From Rheum nobile (taxonomy: Eukaryota > Streptophyta > Magnoliopsida > Caryophyllales > Polygonaceae), in NCBI GenBank assembly GCA_027886185.1, contig WOAB01000606.1, positions 1,178,001 through 1,242,000 of the forward strand: a stretch of 64,000 bases of DNA. The letters are read 5' to 3'. The notes under the pieces are model-generated. The model searched no databases. It was not told the DNA's origin and was given only the letters and a program-made list of their open reading frames with translations. Shown piece after piece: positions 24,273 to 34,244 of this stretch (position 1 is the stretch's first letter; every line of letters begins with the position of its first letter). The position numbers and the translations under genes are program-made.

Positions 24273-25882
24273 ATAAAGATCAACAAATCGAAATACCATA
24301 ATCATCAATAAAATATAATATATCATACACATTCCCAAAATACAATATAGTAACAATTCAGTACATATCAAAACTACTCCGCGTCCGGCTGTCGCCCGCT
24401 ACCAGATCCCTCCTCGTGTATCGAGTCGCGGAATATCTGGGATGCGCGTGGAATGGGAGGGGCCGAAGGCGTCACGTCACCCATTAGATACTCGATCCAA
24501 CGGATCATCTGATCTGTAAGATGGGGAGGCAAATCGTCGTGATGGGCCAGAAAAGTCGTCATCTCGCCAGCCACCAGCTGTGAGCGCTGTATTACAAAAC
24601 GAGTGTCAAAATAAACTTAAATATAATACATCCGACAGACCGAAAATCCAAACATCCGATGTACCGTGACAGCAAAAGCCGGGGGAGGTGGAGGGACTGG
24701 AGGGACTGCGTGTGGATCCTGTCAGACAGACCGGCAATCCAAATATGGATGAGACATCTGCTCAATCCAATCGAGGTATGCGTCGTCACAATCCCACGCG
24801 AAGGTGGACGTGATAAGACCATGCAGCTTGATCAGCGGTCTCGGGTCCGCATCCCACCGACAGTGCTCATCCCCGTACTCAGTGACATACGACGTGAGCC
24901 GTGCACGTCGGACAACTTTCCTCGGCTCTAGCGGCGCCTGCGGAATACACTGTCTGTACCCGAACTGACGGAGGCAACGGTCGGGCATGTACGGCTCACG
25001 TACGTCGAAAAACTCGATGACGCCTCGATACAACGAAGGAGCGTACCTTGGATCGTTGAAGTCCAGCTTTCCCCACGGTTGCCACCACACCTGAAATAAA
25101 AAATTAACTAAGTCAGATGCAAAAAAATAATCGAATAATTAAAAAAATATAACGTAAAGTTATTTTTATTACCTCTGAATACTGCATGGCGTCCATAACC
25201 TGACGCAGAGAGATAAGGCGGTCCGAGTCACTGCCCTGAGGAACCTCCCTCCCGTCACGGGCTGCAGCCCGTGAATCCCCCATGTGCTCCAGGTCAAGTG
25301 ACGCATGACCTCGGAATGCGTGGAAATATGACCAAATCCACGTCTGTACAAAACATCTTATATTCGTTATCATTTATATCAAAAAATAATGTTAAAACTG
25401 AAAAACATGTAAATTACCCTCAAAAGCAGCGATGCTCCGGCCAATCCCTGTGCCTCGGCCCGCGATGCCATACCCAACTGCCGGTATAGGTTGGCCAAGA
25501 CACCAACACCCCAAGCATAACAGCCCGTGCGGTCGTGATCAAGCAGGAGCGACAGGTACTTTTCCTTCACCTTCTGCCCTGACTTGTCTGTGAAGACGGT
25601 ACTGCCCAATAGCATGAGCAAGTACAACGAAGCAACATGACGCCCGTTCCTGAGATTAGTAGCATTCATTTAATTATTAAATATATAACATAAATTCCAA
25701 GAAACTAAATATTAATAAAACTACAGAAAATATACCTCTGGGCCGCCCCACATAATAAAGTACAACGATTCTTCAACGTTGTATTGATTGCAAAGCCGCT
25801 ACCTGAAAAAGTAAATATAACCAAAAAAGGATGATTTCAAAAACAATTTAATTACAAAAGGAGAAATAAATGAGAAATATGT

Positions 25883-26537
25883 TTAAAACTTATTACCTGC
25901 TGCCATCTGCGAGACGACAGATACATCAATCCCAAGCATCTCCGCTGCAGCGGCAAATATCTCAGGGTCGGGCATATCCGATACCACTGCCATCCCATCG
26001 ATGGGGATCTCCAAAATATGGAAGACGTCGTGGAGGGTGATCGTGATCTCCCCCCACGGAAAATGGAAGGAGCTCGTCTCCGGATGCCACCGCTCCACAA
26101 ACGCCGATATGAGAACGGGGTACATCCTACGAAATTCCAACGACCCCAACGATGTGATGCCGCTCCGCTGCGCAAGCGGCCACCACGAATCTGGTTCCTC
26201 CCTCTGGAACTGGTGGATGGCGGAGAAATGAGGGTGACGGGTGTACGGCTTCAGGATCTTCCTGAGCTGAAAGCCAATACATAACAGATCAGAATTCCCA
26301 AAATTAAAATATAAAGGATGGTATTATGATTTTTTATATAAAAAATAATAAACAAAACCTACCGGATCGGGATCCACAGGTGATCCGGAAGGGTCACGCG
26401 CAAGTCGCTGTGTATGTGTCCAAATAACGGCAGCGACATGAGTCGGATATGTCCTCAGAAGGCTACGCGACCGGGGACCTCCTGGCATCCACGCCTCCTC
26501 GGGGTCCGCATCTGCCATGTGAGGAGGGGGGGCCTCT
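25883..26537 (-). repeat. Duplicated PMD exon 2-3 segment, inner copy
   Basis: Matches 28945-29613 nearly base for base. This copy keeps the open frame in the exon 2 end (RTYPTHVAAVIWTHTQ), whereas the outer copy has a 2-bp insertion. It ends abruptly at 26537, where an LTR-like terminus (TGTAACACCC) starts, so it is the more intact sequence but is cut off from exon 1. Confidence 0.85.
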
Positions 26538-28711
26538 ACATGTAACACCCCCAAAACTTAACCCTTTTGGAAATGTATTACCGCCAGTGACCCCAGTGTT
26601 CCTTACCGAGATCACCCAAGGCTTTACCGTTTAAATACAAATCATGAAATACAATGATACAAAATGATAACCTTAATCATATAAAACACGAGTCCCGGGA
26701 TTACATCCCAATCCCGAATAGGACAAACACAGAGTTTAAATAAATTACAACGGAAATCTTAAACAAGGCACAGCGGAAAACTTTTAAAAGATATTACAAA
26801 AAGGGTTGTGATCGTAATGATCACCTGCCCAAGGATCTCAACCTGATTAAAAGAAATTATTAAAAACGTCGGAAAACCACCGTCGACTCCATAGTCCTTC
26901 TAGTCTTCTCATCTATACTCTATCTGATGTGCCGAATCGAACGGATGACACCAGCCCACATGCGGAGAACAAAGTTCGTGGGTTAGTCTACTTAAATAGA
27001 CTAGCAAGGGTAAAAAGCAGAGTGGTTCGAGTGATCGAAACCGTTTACTATCATTGTCCCTCGAATAATAACCGAAGGGACGATACATAATCCGGCACTT
27101 TCACGGAATAACAACAAAGGTATGCATGAGAGAAGATTCTGAAAGACTTCATCTTCACAGAAATCGACTCGAAAAGAGACTCCAAGAGATTGAGTCTTTA
27201 AGGAAAAATGACAAATCTGGAATGTTTAGAGAATCATACAACAATGATTTTAAAAGTTGACTGAGATGCTTCAGTTCACGACCAACCTCATCGCATACAG
27301 CGAATCCAGATCGGAAAGAGAACGTACTATGATCAAAGTCGAGACGAGCTTTCCTAGCTGCACTATTACTTAGCTGCACTACTCGCCATGGATTTATTAA
27401 TCATGTGCACTCGGGCACATATCTTATTTAATTACAAAACACACATTACTGAAACACATTAATGTTATTAAGAGCGGCACACAGCTTAAATCTCAGGGTG
27501 ACAATCATGTCAACCCAAATTAAAACACACACAACCCACACGCGGGACTTAACTTTATTATGCCGAGAAACAACGGCGATTAATATTACACTGGGTGACC
27601 TTACGTTCACCCTGATTGCACTATACAGCGCTTACAATTTAATTATGTGCTTAACTGCACTCATCTTATTAAATTACAACACACACACACAGTGTTGAGG
27701 CTTTTAAGAATATTCCGAGAACACGGAAGTTATTAAGACACCGGGTGATCTTACATTCACCCTGATTTGCACTGTCACAGCGCTTACAGTTTATTTTACA
27801 GGGTGACAGTTACGTCCACCCCAATGCACTAGCTAAGTGCTTAAAACACAGGACTGCAATTAAGCTCATCCACTGGCGCTTAAAACACTTCAGATCCTTA
27901 CATGTGGATAAGAAGCATAGGTCATGACTCTTAAATTATTCGGCAATAACCCCGAGGAATATTATGATTTAAAGAAACGACAAATCCTTACTTGGATTAG
28001 CGTTCCCACGAATATTAAATTATAAAGAAACGACTAATCCTTACTTGGATTAGCGTTCCTACGCACATTAAGTTATAAAGAAACGACTAATCCTTACTTG
28101 GATTAGCGTTCCTACAAACACTCGTATTAACTAAACAGTCTAACACATCAATTATTCACATTAAAGCCATTCAGGCAAATAACTTAAACATAGAGATAAT
28201 AGAAACAACTAATCCTTACTTGGATTAGTTTTCCTATTAATCCACATAAATGCCCGAAAGGCGATCACAGATAATAGCGTCGTTCTTGCAGATATACAAC
28301 CTATTATATGATTTTCCAAAACAGTTTATAAAACCTTTTCCAGACAAACACAGATAATCATTCCAAATTAATTACTCAGATAAACAGCTGATAATTAATG
28401 TAAATATGGAACGATGAGCAAGAGCGAACCGCCACTTGCCTTAGTCCACAGATCTGGAACAAAGCAGAGACAACGGGATTCCGGGCTCGACACGCGTATA
28501 GCTCCACTAGCATAAACACCTTCGAGTCGACCCAAAAAGGAACCCTAGGTTAGATTCGACAAAGAATAGTACGAATATACGAAAAGACGAAAGGAATCGA
28601 AGGATACGAGACCCGATCGAAGGTCTCGGAAGCCAACGCAACAACTCCCGGGCAACAACCCTTCACGGCCGGCCACCAACAATTGCGGCGGGCGCCGCCA
28701 CCATCACGGCG
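26538..28711 (-). mobile_element. LTR-like insertion in PMD exon 2
   Basis: Begins TGTAACACCCCCAAAAC on the + strand, which read on the other strand is the common plant gypsy LTR ending of the type GGGTGTTACA. The interior has no long domain-bearing frame but has tandem blocks and a promoter-like AT/GC alternation, fitting a long LTR in - orientation. The opposite end is not a clean CA: the sequence runs into an inverted repeat and then returns to PMD DNA. I infer a solo or truncated LTR whose far end was rearranged. Confidence 0.45.
27971..28240. repeat. 53-bp tandem repeats with short dyads
   Basis: About three units start AAAGAAACGACTAATCC and contain CTAATCCTTACTTGGATTAG, an imperfect dyad. 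A further diverged copy lies near 28206-28237. They lie inside the LTR-like insertion and may be enhancer-like subrepeats, but this is only inference. Confidence 0.75.
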
Positions 28712-28950
28712 GTCGCCGCCACCATCACGGCGGTCGCCGTCTCAAGCACGGCGGGCGCCGTGATGGTGGCGGCGACCGCCGCAATTGTTGGTGGCCGGCC
28801 GTGAAGGGTTGTTGCCCGGGAGTTGTTGCGTTGGCTTCCGAGACCTTCGATCGGGTCTCGTATCCTTCGATTCCTTTCGTCTTTTCGTATATTCGTATTA
28901 TTCTTTGTCGAATCTAACCTAGGGTTCCTTTTTGGGTCGACTCGAAGGTG
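28519..28950. repeat. Near-perfect inverted repeat with about 193-bp arms
   Basis: 28519-28711 pairs with 28757-28950. Outer ends read TAAACACCTTCGAGTCGACC and its complement; inner ends are the CGGCG-rich block with a 45-bp spacer. Only an occasional mismatch was seen (for example ATAGTA versus ATTATT near 28570/28900). The outer right edge overlaps GTTTAAAACTTATTACC, which begins the duplicated PMD segment, leaving only a few bases of microhomology at the junction. Confidence 0.85.
28686..28781. repeat. Five 12-bp dyads at exact 21-bp spacing
   Basis: CGGCGnnCGCCG (centre GG, GT, GT, GG, AC) starts at 28686, 28707, 28728, 28749 and 28770. Nine-base spacers separate them (CCACCATCA twice, TCTCAAGCA, TGATGGTGG). 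The same dyad recurs in the Athila-like element at 56541-62055. Confidence 0.85.
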
Positions 28951-29613
28951 TTTAAAACTTATTACCTGCTGCCATCTGCGAGACGACAAATACATCAATC
29001 CCAAGCATCTCCGCTGCAGCGGCAAATATCTCAGGGTCGGGCATATCCGATACCACTGCCGTCCCATCGATGGGGATCTCCAAAATATGGAAGACGTCGT
29101 GGAGGGTGATCGTGATCTCCCCCCACGGAAAATGGAAGGAGCTCGTCTCCGGATGCCACCGCTCCACAAACGCCGATATGAGAACGGGGTCCATCCTACG
29201 AAACTCCAACGACCCCAACGATGTGATGCCGCTCCGCTGCGCAAGCGGCCACCACGAATCTGGTTCCTCCCTCTGGAACTGGTGGATGGCGGAGAAATGA
29301 GGGTGACGGGTGTACGGCTTCAGGATCTTCCTGAGCTGAAAGTCAATACATAACAGATCAGAATTCCCAAAATTAAAATATAAAGGATGGTATTATGATT
29401 TTTTATATAAAAAAATAATAAGCAAAACCTACCGGATCGGGATCCACAGGTGATCCGGAAGGGTCACGCGCAAGTCGCTGTGTATGTGTCCAAATAACGG
29501 CAGCGACATGAGTCAGATATGTCCTCAGAAGGCTACGCGACCGGGGACACCTCCTGGCATCCACGCCTCCTCGGGGTCCGCATCTGCCATGTGAGGAGGG
29601 GGGGCCTCTACAT
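28951..29613 (-). repeat. Duplicated PMD exon 2-3 segment, outer copy
   Basis: The partner of 25883-26537 and contiguous with the rest of exon 2 up to 30018. Compared with the inner copy it has substitutions and an extra AC within GGGGACACCTCC near 29547, which shifts the frame of the exon 2 end. It still contains a full exon 3 reading with HPETSSFHFPWGEITITL. Confidence 0.85.
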
Positions 29614-30059
29614 CGGAAATAGGTCCCGCTAGCTCACGAACGGGAACAGGTCCCGCTGGCTCACGAACGGGGGGCGTATCGTCCCTCCCCAAATCCTCGG
29701 CCGTCGAACAGGGAGGGGGCTCGATCGGATCTATGCCCTCTGAGTAATCACGCTCCAATGCAGAGTCAATGTCTCCTCGTCCAATGCGTCGTCGTCAGCG
29801 GCGTCGACGTCGGTGTCAACGTCGGGCATGGACGTGTCGCTACTATCGTCGCCAGCATCAGACAGAGGTGCATCCTCTGGCTGGGCAGCGTCCAGGCGCG
29901 GACCCAAATCCGCCGTAGCTCCATCACTGCGTCGGGCTGACCCTGTGACCCGTCGATGTCCCAATAGACGAGAGCCTTTGTACGGCTGTCGAACGGAATG
30001 CAACGACTGCTGTATGGCCTTTTTACAAAATTTGAAAACAATATATTCAAAAAATTACT

Positions 30060-30182
30060 ATAAATATTTATTTTATATAAATATTTGTAAATATTTATTT
30101 TATATAAATATTTGTAAATATTTATTTTATATAAATATTTGTAAATATTTATTTTATATAAATATTTGTAAATATTTATTTA
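30060..30182. repeat. 27-bp AT-rich tandem repeat in PMD intron 1
   Basis: A unit of 27 bp (TATTTATTTTATATAAATAT plus TTGTAAA) is repeated about 4.5 times. As 27 is a multiple of three, an open frame with the repeated peptide YLFYINICK appears on the + strand; it is not a gene. The rest of the intron to 30470 holds longer AT-rich partial repeats (TTAATTAATTACTTACAATT). Confidence 0.85.
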
Positions 30183-30826
30183 ATTATTTAATTTTCACAT
30201 TTTATAATAACTTAATACATATTTATATTTAATTAATTACTTACAATTTTTTAAATATTGAATTATTAATTATGCATATTTACTATTTATTTTATTATTT
30301 ACTTTCATTAATTACTTACAATTTTTTATATTTATATTTAAATATTGAATTATTAATTATGCATATTTACATATTTATATTTAATTAATTACTTACAATT
30401 TTTTAAATATTGAATTATTAATTATGCATATTTACTATTTATTTTATTATTTACTATCATTTACTTTCATTAATATTGAATTAAATATAATTTTTTTGTT
30501 AGATAACTTTTATATTCTTTAAAATTTAAACTAATATACCGATCAAGGCATACATACTATCATTGCATGAATTTAATTAATCAATTATATTTGAAATTGA
30601 TCTAATTACATTCTTAATAATCTAAACGTTTCGGGCACAATAATTATCTAAATATTTCAAGCATAATTTCAACACAAATATAGCCCAAATATATATATGC
30701 ACTTATACTTTTAAATTTAAACTATTATCGTAATAATTCAGAGGTATTCAATCCAAATTAACGTCTAATGAATTTTCAAATTTAACAGATAATGAAAGAG
30801 TAAATTTTATGCCAAATTTAAATTAC
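30183..30826. other. AT-rich intron of the PMD gene
   Basis: No coding signal. Two to three diverged copies of a block containing AATATTGAATTATTAATTATGC lie between 30220 and 30470. The donor GTAATTTAAA (complement at 30817-30826) follows exon 1. Confidence 0.5.
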
Positions 30827-31216
30827 CTGTCGTAAACCTCCTCGTCCTCCTACCGCGACAGGTGTCGCGTCTGGAGCCGAAGTGGACGCTGCACGACCAC
30901 GGGTACAAACGCCACGGGTACGACGCCCACGAACCCCGGCTCCTGCCCCACCGCCTCCACCAGCGGTGTCAACCACCACCTGCCCCACCTCCGCGCCACC
31001 ACCAGGAGCACCGCCGCCAACATCCACCACGTCGTCGCCGCCAACAGCCTCCACGCCACCACCACCGAGCTCCACGCCTTCAACACCGGTACCAGGACCA
31101 CCATCGCCACCACGAGGATCGACGACGCCTGCACCACCAGCCGCCGAATTGTGCTCCTCCATCGCGCCACCACATCCAGGAGCCGCTCCACCGCCACCAC
31201 AGCTCGGGGAGCTCAT

Positions 31217-31390
31217 TTTTTTGAGGGAAAGAGAAGGATTGAGAGAAGAGAGGGAGATGGTGAAGAGAGGAAGCACTGAGGAGGAGGAAGAAGGAGACCG
31301 AAATTTTTTCGTCGTTCGCCGCCGCCGCTGCGAGAGGAAGAAGAAGACAGAGGAAGGAGAAAGAAGCCACGCTGTGATTTTAACCTAAAA
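31217..31390 (-). promoter_or_regulatory. Putative 5' leader/promoter region of the PMD gene
   Basis: Between the proposed ATG (31216) and the MULE end lies a purine-rich (+ strand) stretch with GAGAAG and GGAGGAGG runs, pyrimidine-rich on the sense strand as plant 5' leaders often are. An upstream in-frame ATG at 31276 would lengthen the protein by 20 residues; the MSSPSC start is chosen because it opens the Gly-rich exon. The promoter would have to lie within the last 250 bp of the element. Confidence 0.35.
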
Positions 31391-31396
31391 GGCGTA

Positions 31397-31486
31397 CGCC
31401 AGAATCTTGCGTACGCAAGATTCTGGCGTGGCCTTTTTTAAAAAAAAAAATAACACTATGCTAGAATCTTGCGTACGCAAGATTCT
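31397..31486. repeat. Subterminal palindromes (right)
   Basis: 31397-31428 is a perfect 32-bp palindrome (half CGCCAGAATCTTGCGT) and 31463-31486 a perfect 24-bp one (half AGAATCTTGCGT). Both centre on GCGTACGC like those at the left end, so each terminus of the giant MULE is followed by hairpin-capable sites. Confidence 0.85.
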
Positions 31487-31561
31487 GGCGTAGAAGCTTT
31501 AATATTTTTTTTAAAAAAATTCCTACATATTTATACTAATTTGGCCTACTACGCCGGTATA

Positions 31562-31627
31562 TGGAGTACGCCAACATCTTGCGTGGTAAAATGTAGTGCG
31601 AAAGTTCAAAATGTGTAGTGCGTATAA
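31562..31627 (-). repeat. Right terminal inverted repeat of giant MULE
   Basis: Inverted partner of 5628-5692. Reading inward on the - strand it gives TATACGCACTACACATTTTG then ACTTTCGCACTAC and TTTACCACGCAAG. The element edge at 31635 is placed by the adjoining target duplication. Confidence 0.75.
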
Positions 31628-31635
31628 CATCAGCC

Positions 31636-31643
31636 CAAATTAA
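31636..31643 (+). repeat. Right target-site duplication of giant MULE
   Basis: CAAATTAA, identical to 5612-5619. Confidence 0.65.
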
Positions 31644-32149
31644 TGGTATCCAAAAAGAGTTATACAATGATCGATGATGCTTTATTATGGGTTAGATGGA
31701 AGCTTAAACAAATTGAGTTGAACTCTTACGTTTCGGTTTTTAACTAAAAAAATAAAATGGGCAACAATGTTCATTATAGAAATTTCTCAAAATTGCTAAT
31801 ATATATATATATATATTTTTCATAAATCTAATCAAATACCAGATTTGAGTTGAGAAAGCTAGTAAATTATATGTAGTTTTGACAAATAGAAGAAATGATG
31901 TGATCCGAGAAACCGCACCACTAAAGAAGAACGATGTATCAAGTCAATTTCATACCGGTGTTGAAAATGAAGAGTCTTGCCATCAAGATGGCCATGTGAA
32001 GAGTCTTTCCATCAAGATGGCCATGTGAAGAGTCTTTCCATCAAGATAGTCATGTGAAGAGTTATGGTTTTATGGTCATTCATGGATCATATCAAGAGTC
32101 ACGCTTTTATGGACTTTCATTCATGGCGTTACACCAAGAGTCACCCACC
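31644..32149. repeat. Spacer with a 29-bp tandem repeat
   Basis: 31969-32061 holds three copies of a 29-bp unit (GAAGAGTCTTTCCATCAAGA followed by TGGCCATGT). A TA dinucleotide run lies at 31799-31820. There is no gene. The repeat may belong to the 5' part of the LTR-like remnant that follows. Confidence 0.7.
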
Positions 32150-32870
32150 CTATTTACTCATGGCTTGGGCTCCAAGTTTAGGGTCGACATTTTTCCTATT
32201 TAAAGGTTTGTTTTGCCTCTGTTTTAGATAGACAAGTTGAAGAAAAAACCAACTTCTCTTGTCTCATTATATTTTTGTTTTCATTTGTTTTTTCTTTCTT
32301 TTGTTGGTGGATTCCAACACCGATCTTGTGGCCTTATCAAGATAGTTTTGCTCGAATCCTTGGTGGACCTTTCCAAGAGTTCGAACAACCCCGAATCCTA
32401 GAGGCATGAGTGGATCTATCTTGTGACTTCAAAAGATTCAACCTCGTCAATCCTTGGTGGACATATCCAAGAGTTACCGGGTCTTTCAATCTCTTTTGGT
32501 GGATTCCTTGAGAGAGTTAATTGTCTATCTTGTTCTAATTCATCAATAAAATCATTTGTATTTCACTTTGTTATAACTTCGATTTGGCCTAAGTACTTCA
32601 GAGTTCTGGATTTTGGGAGACTTCATCTAGAAAGGACTTGTTCGACATCGATGCAAGCGAACAAAGATCCAATTGTCATCAAGAAAGGACAAAGTTTGAT
32701 GTAGAAAAACCAACGTGGAAAAAAAGCATGCAATGTTGAACGTGTTATTGTTTGGCTTGATTAGGCGGATCCAAGCACGAATAATGGGAAAAGTTGTCGA
32801 ACGGTCACAAAATTTGCTTTTTTTTTTCTATCTACTTTTCCTTTGTCATGAGGTCTCGTTTCTGGATTCG
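32150..32870 (+). mobile_element. Possible LTR remnant
   Basis: A TATA-like CTATTTAAAGG near 32198 is followed by pyrimidine-rich DNA and then blocks repeating CTTGGTGGAC and TCCAAGAGTT (near 32360, 32453 and 32500). This looks like the U3-R-U5 of an LTR. I found no primer binding site, partner LTR or target duplication. The 93-residue open frame at 32423 shows no domain. Confidence 0.3.
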
Positions 32871-32879
32871 TATACCGCT

Positions 32880-34080
32880 GATAGAGGCTAAAGTCGTGAT
32901 GCTTAATCAAAATAAATCCTTAAAAACCTAACTAATGTAGTCTGGTAAGTAAGGGTCGAATCCCACATAGAATCAAGTTATATATCCTGTTTGCAAAATC
33001 ATTCACCAATTGATAACAAAGACAAAAGGGGGGTTTTGTATGAATCTAACTAAGAAAATGATAAATAAAACATAGAAAGCTTGACTAAACAAATATCTAC
33101 CTTTAGTTTGGTTGATGAATCATTGATTATCCCTAGTTCTCAATCCTCATGAATGTCCTAATCCCTGTTCTAAATTAACTACCAGGACAAACAGACCTTG
33201 ATAATCCTAACTATTAAACAATCAAGAAAACATCAAGATAAATCTAACAACAGCTTTAGGCCCAGGAATAGATAGGCTCATGCAAGTGTAGCAAACAGTC
33301 TTACAATTGCATGCAATTAATTCTCTCTATAATAAACCAGTCCAAACAGTTCTTAGAATATCGCAGTTGCTACTCTGAATTAGGGATGAACATTATTAAT
33401 CTCAACAAGTTGACCAGATTAGGGAAACCGACACTATAGATAATACCAATCTCAACTAGTTTGTCACACTAGGGAAATCAATACTAATAATACTAATCAC
33501 AACAATTGATGAACTAAATCAACCAATAGAATTCAAAACCCTAATCCTGCAGTATGAATAATACCAATAAAACTAGGTGATCAGGCTAGAGAAATCAATA
33601 AAACTCAATGGGATGAAGCATAAGAGAATCATAACATTCAAGGATAAAGAAATGAATAATCTCAATATCAAATTCAAACCAAGGCTTCAACTTTCTAGCC
33701 AAAAACAAAATAAAAAACTAAACTAAGAAAAGGGAAAAGATGAAGAAAGGTAGAACTCAACTTGGGGAGCATCCAACTTACCAAACTAATGTTCTAAAGA
33801 AAGAATATATAGACTTAATAAAACCTAATTTCTAAAGATAAGAATTAAAATCTCCAAAAGAAACTAAAATAAAAGAACTAAAGGAAATAGAATAAAAGAA
33901 ATAAAATAACAAAGTCTCGGACGAAAATCTCTCTCCCGCGTCTGTCAACAGTTTCCGCGATCGCGGACAGATTTCCACGATCGCGAACTTCTACAAACTC
34001 TAAAAAATCCTTATATTTACTTTTTCTACATTTTTCAATCCTAGCTAATATTCTAAAGCATTCCATTTTCAGAGTTTCAC
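32880..34080 (-). mobile_element. Diverged Athila-like solo LTR
   Basis: Read on the - strand this resembles the LTR at 56541-57813: GGTAAGTAAGGGTCGAATCC near 32944 is the complement of the conserved block near the 3' end of that LTR, and the middle shares wording around repeated Ile/Leu-codon-like AT text. 33955-33986 holds two dyads (CCGCGATCGCGG and CCACGATCGCGA) 20 bp apart, mirroring the dyad array of the other LTR. There is no internal region on either side. Confidence 0.5.
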
Positions 34081-34244
34081 CTATACTGCTTCTAACTTTA
34101 CATTATATACAACCTACTTACGGATTTTCAACTTCAACTGTATTCTCACTTTCCCTCGAATCTTCTTATGTTGTTTACGTTATTATTGCCTTCATAGTTC
34201 ATAGTCACTTTTACTCTACTTTTTTTTACACTCTTAACTCCTCT

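Larger units (their letters stand above)
24374..31216 (-). pseudogene. Plant mobile domain (PMD / MAIN-like) gene carried by the MULE, damaged
   Basis: PMD proteins (related to MAIN and MAIL1) act in heterochromatin silencing and gene regulation; many copies live in transposons. Inferred exons (- strand): 1, 30827-31216 (Gly-rich, start MSSPSCGGGG); 2, about 29433-30018 (acidic, DDSSDTSMPDVDTDVDA); 3, 28966-29335 and again 25897-26266 (PMD core: LEFRRMYPVLISAFVERW, FHFPWGEITITLHDVFHILE); 4, 25736-25802; 5, 25418-25649; 6, 25173-25343; 7, about 24665-25090; 8, 24374-24586. Junctions are GT-AG and keep the frame from exon 3 to 8. Breaks: a frame change near 29765, a 2-bp insertion near 29547, a duplication of exons 2-3 around a 2.4-kb insertion, and a TGA near 24720. 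A functional product from this copy is unlikely. Confidence 0.75.
5620..31635. mobile_element. Giant (26.0 kb) Mutator-like element with PMD gene and satellite cargo
   Basis: The element is bounded by inverted termini that share TATACGCACTACACATTTTG and are about 89% alike over some 64 bp by eye, with CAAATTAA repeated outside both ends. Just inside each end lie perfect palindromes built on GCGTACGC. Contents from the left are a + strand MULE transposase with an OTU-like C-terminal part, a 67-bp minisatellite, 31-bp satellite blocks alternating with 3' pieces of a PMD gene, and the whole damaged PMD gene on the - strand. Both extra modules lie inside the same termini, so they would have moved as one unit. 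Typical autonomous MULEs are a few kb to perhaps 10-15 kb, so this is very large; much of the excess is tandem repeat that may have expanded after insertion. Nonsense codons make this copy non-autonomous. Confidence 0.8.

Noticed and set aside
29813..30232. 139-residue frame with repeated YLFYINICK
   Set aside because: It runs from antisense of PMD exon 2 into the 27-bp intronic repeat; the repeat length is a multiple of three.
30862..31388. Pro/His-rich frames on the + strand
   Set aside because: These are shadows of the Gly-rich first exon of the PMD gene, read on the other strand.
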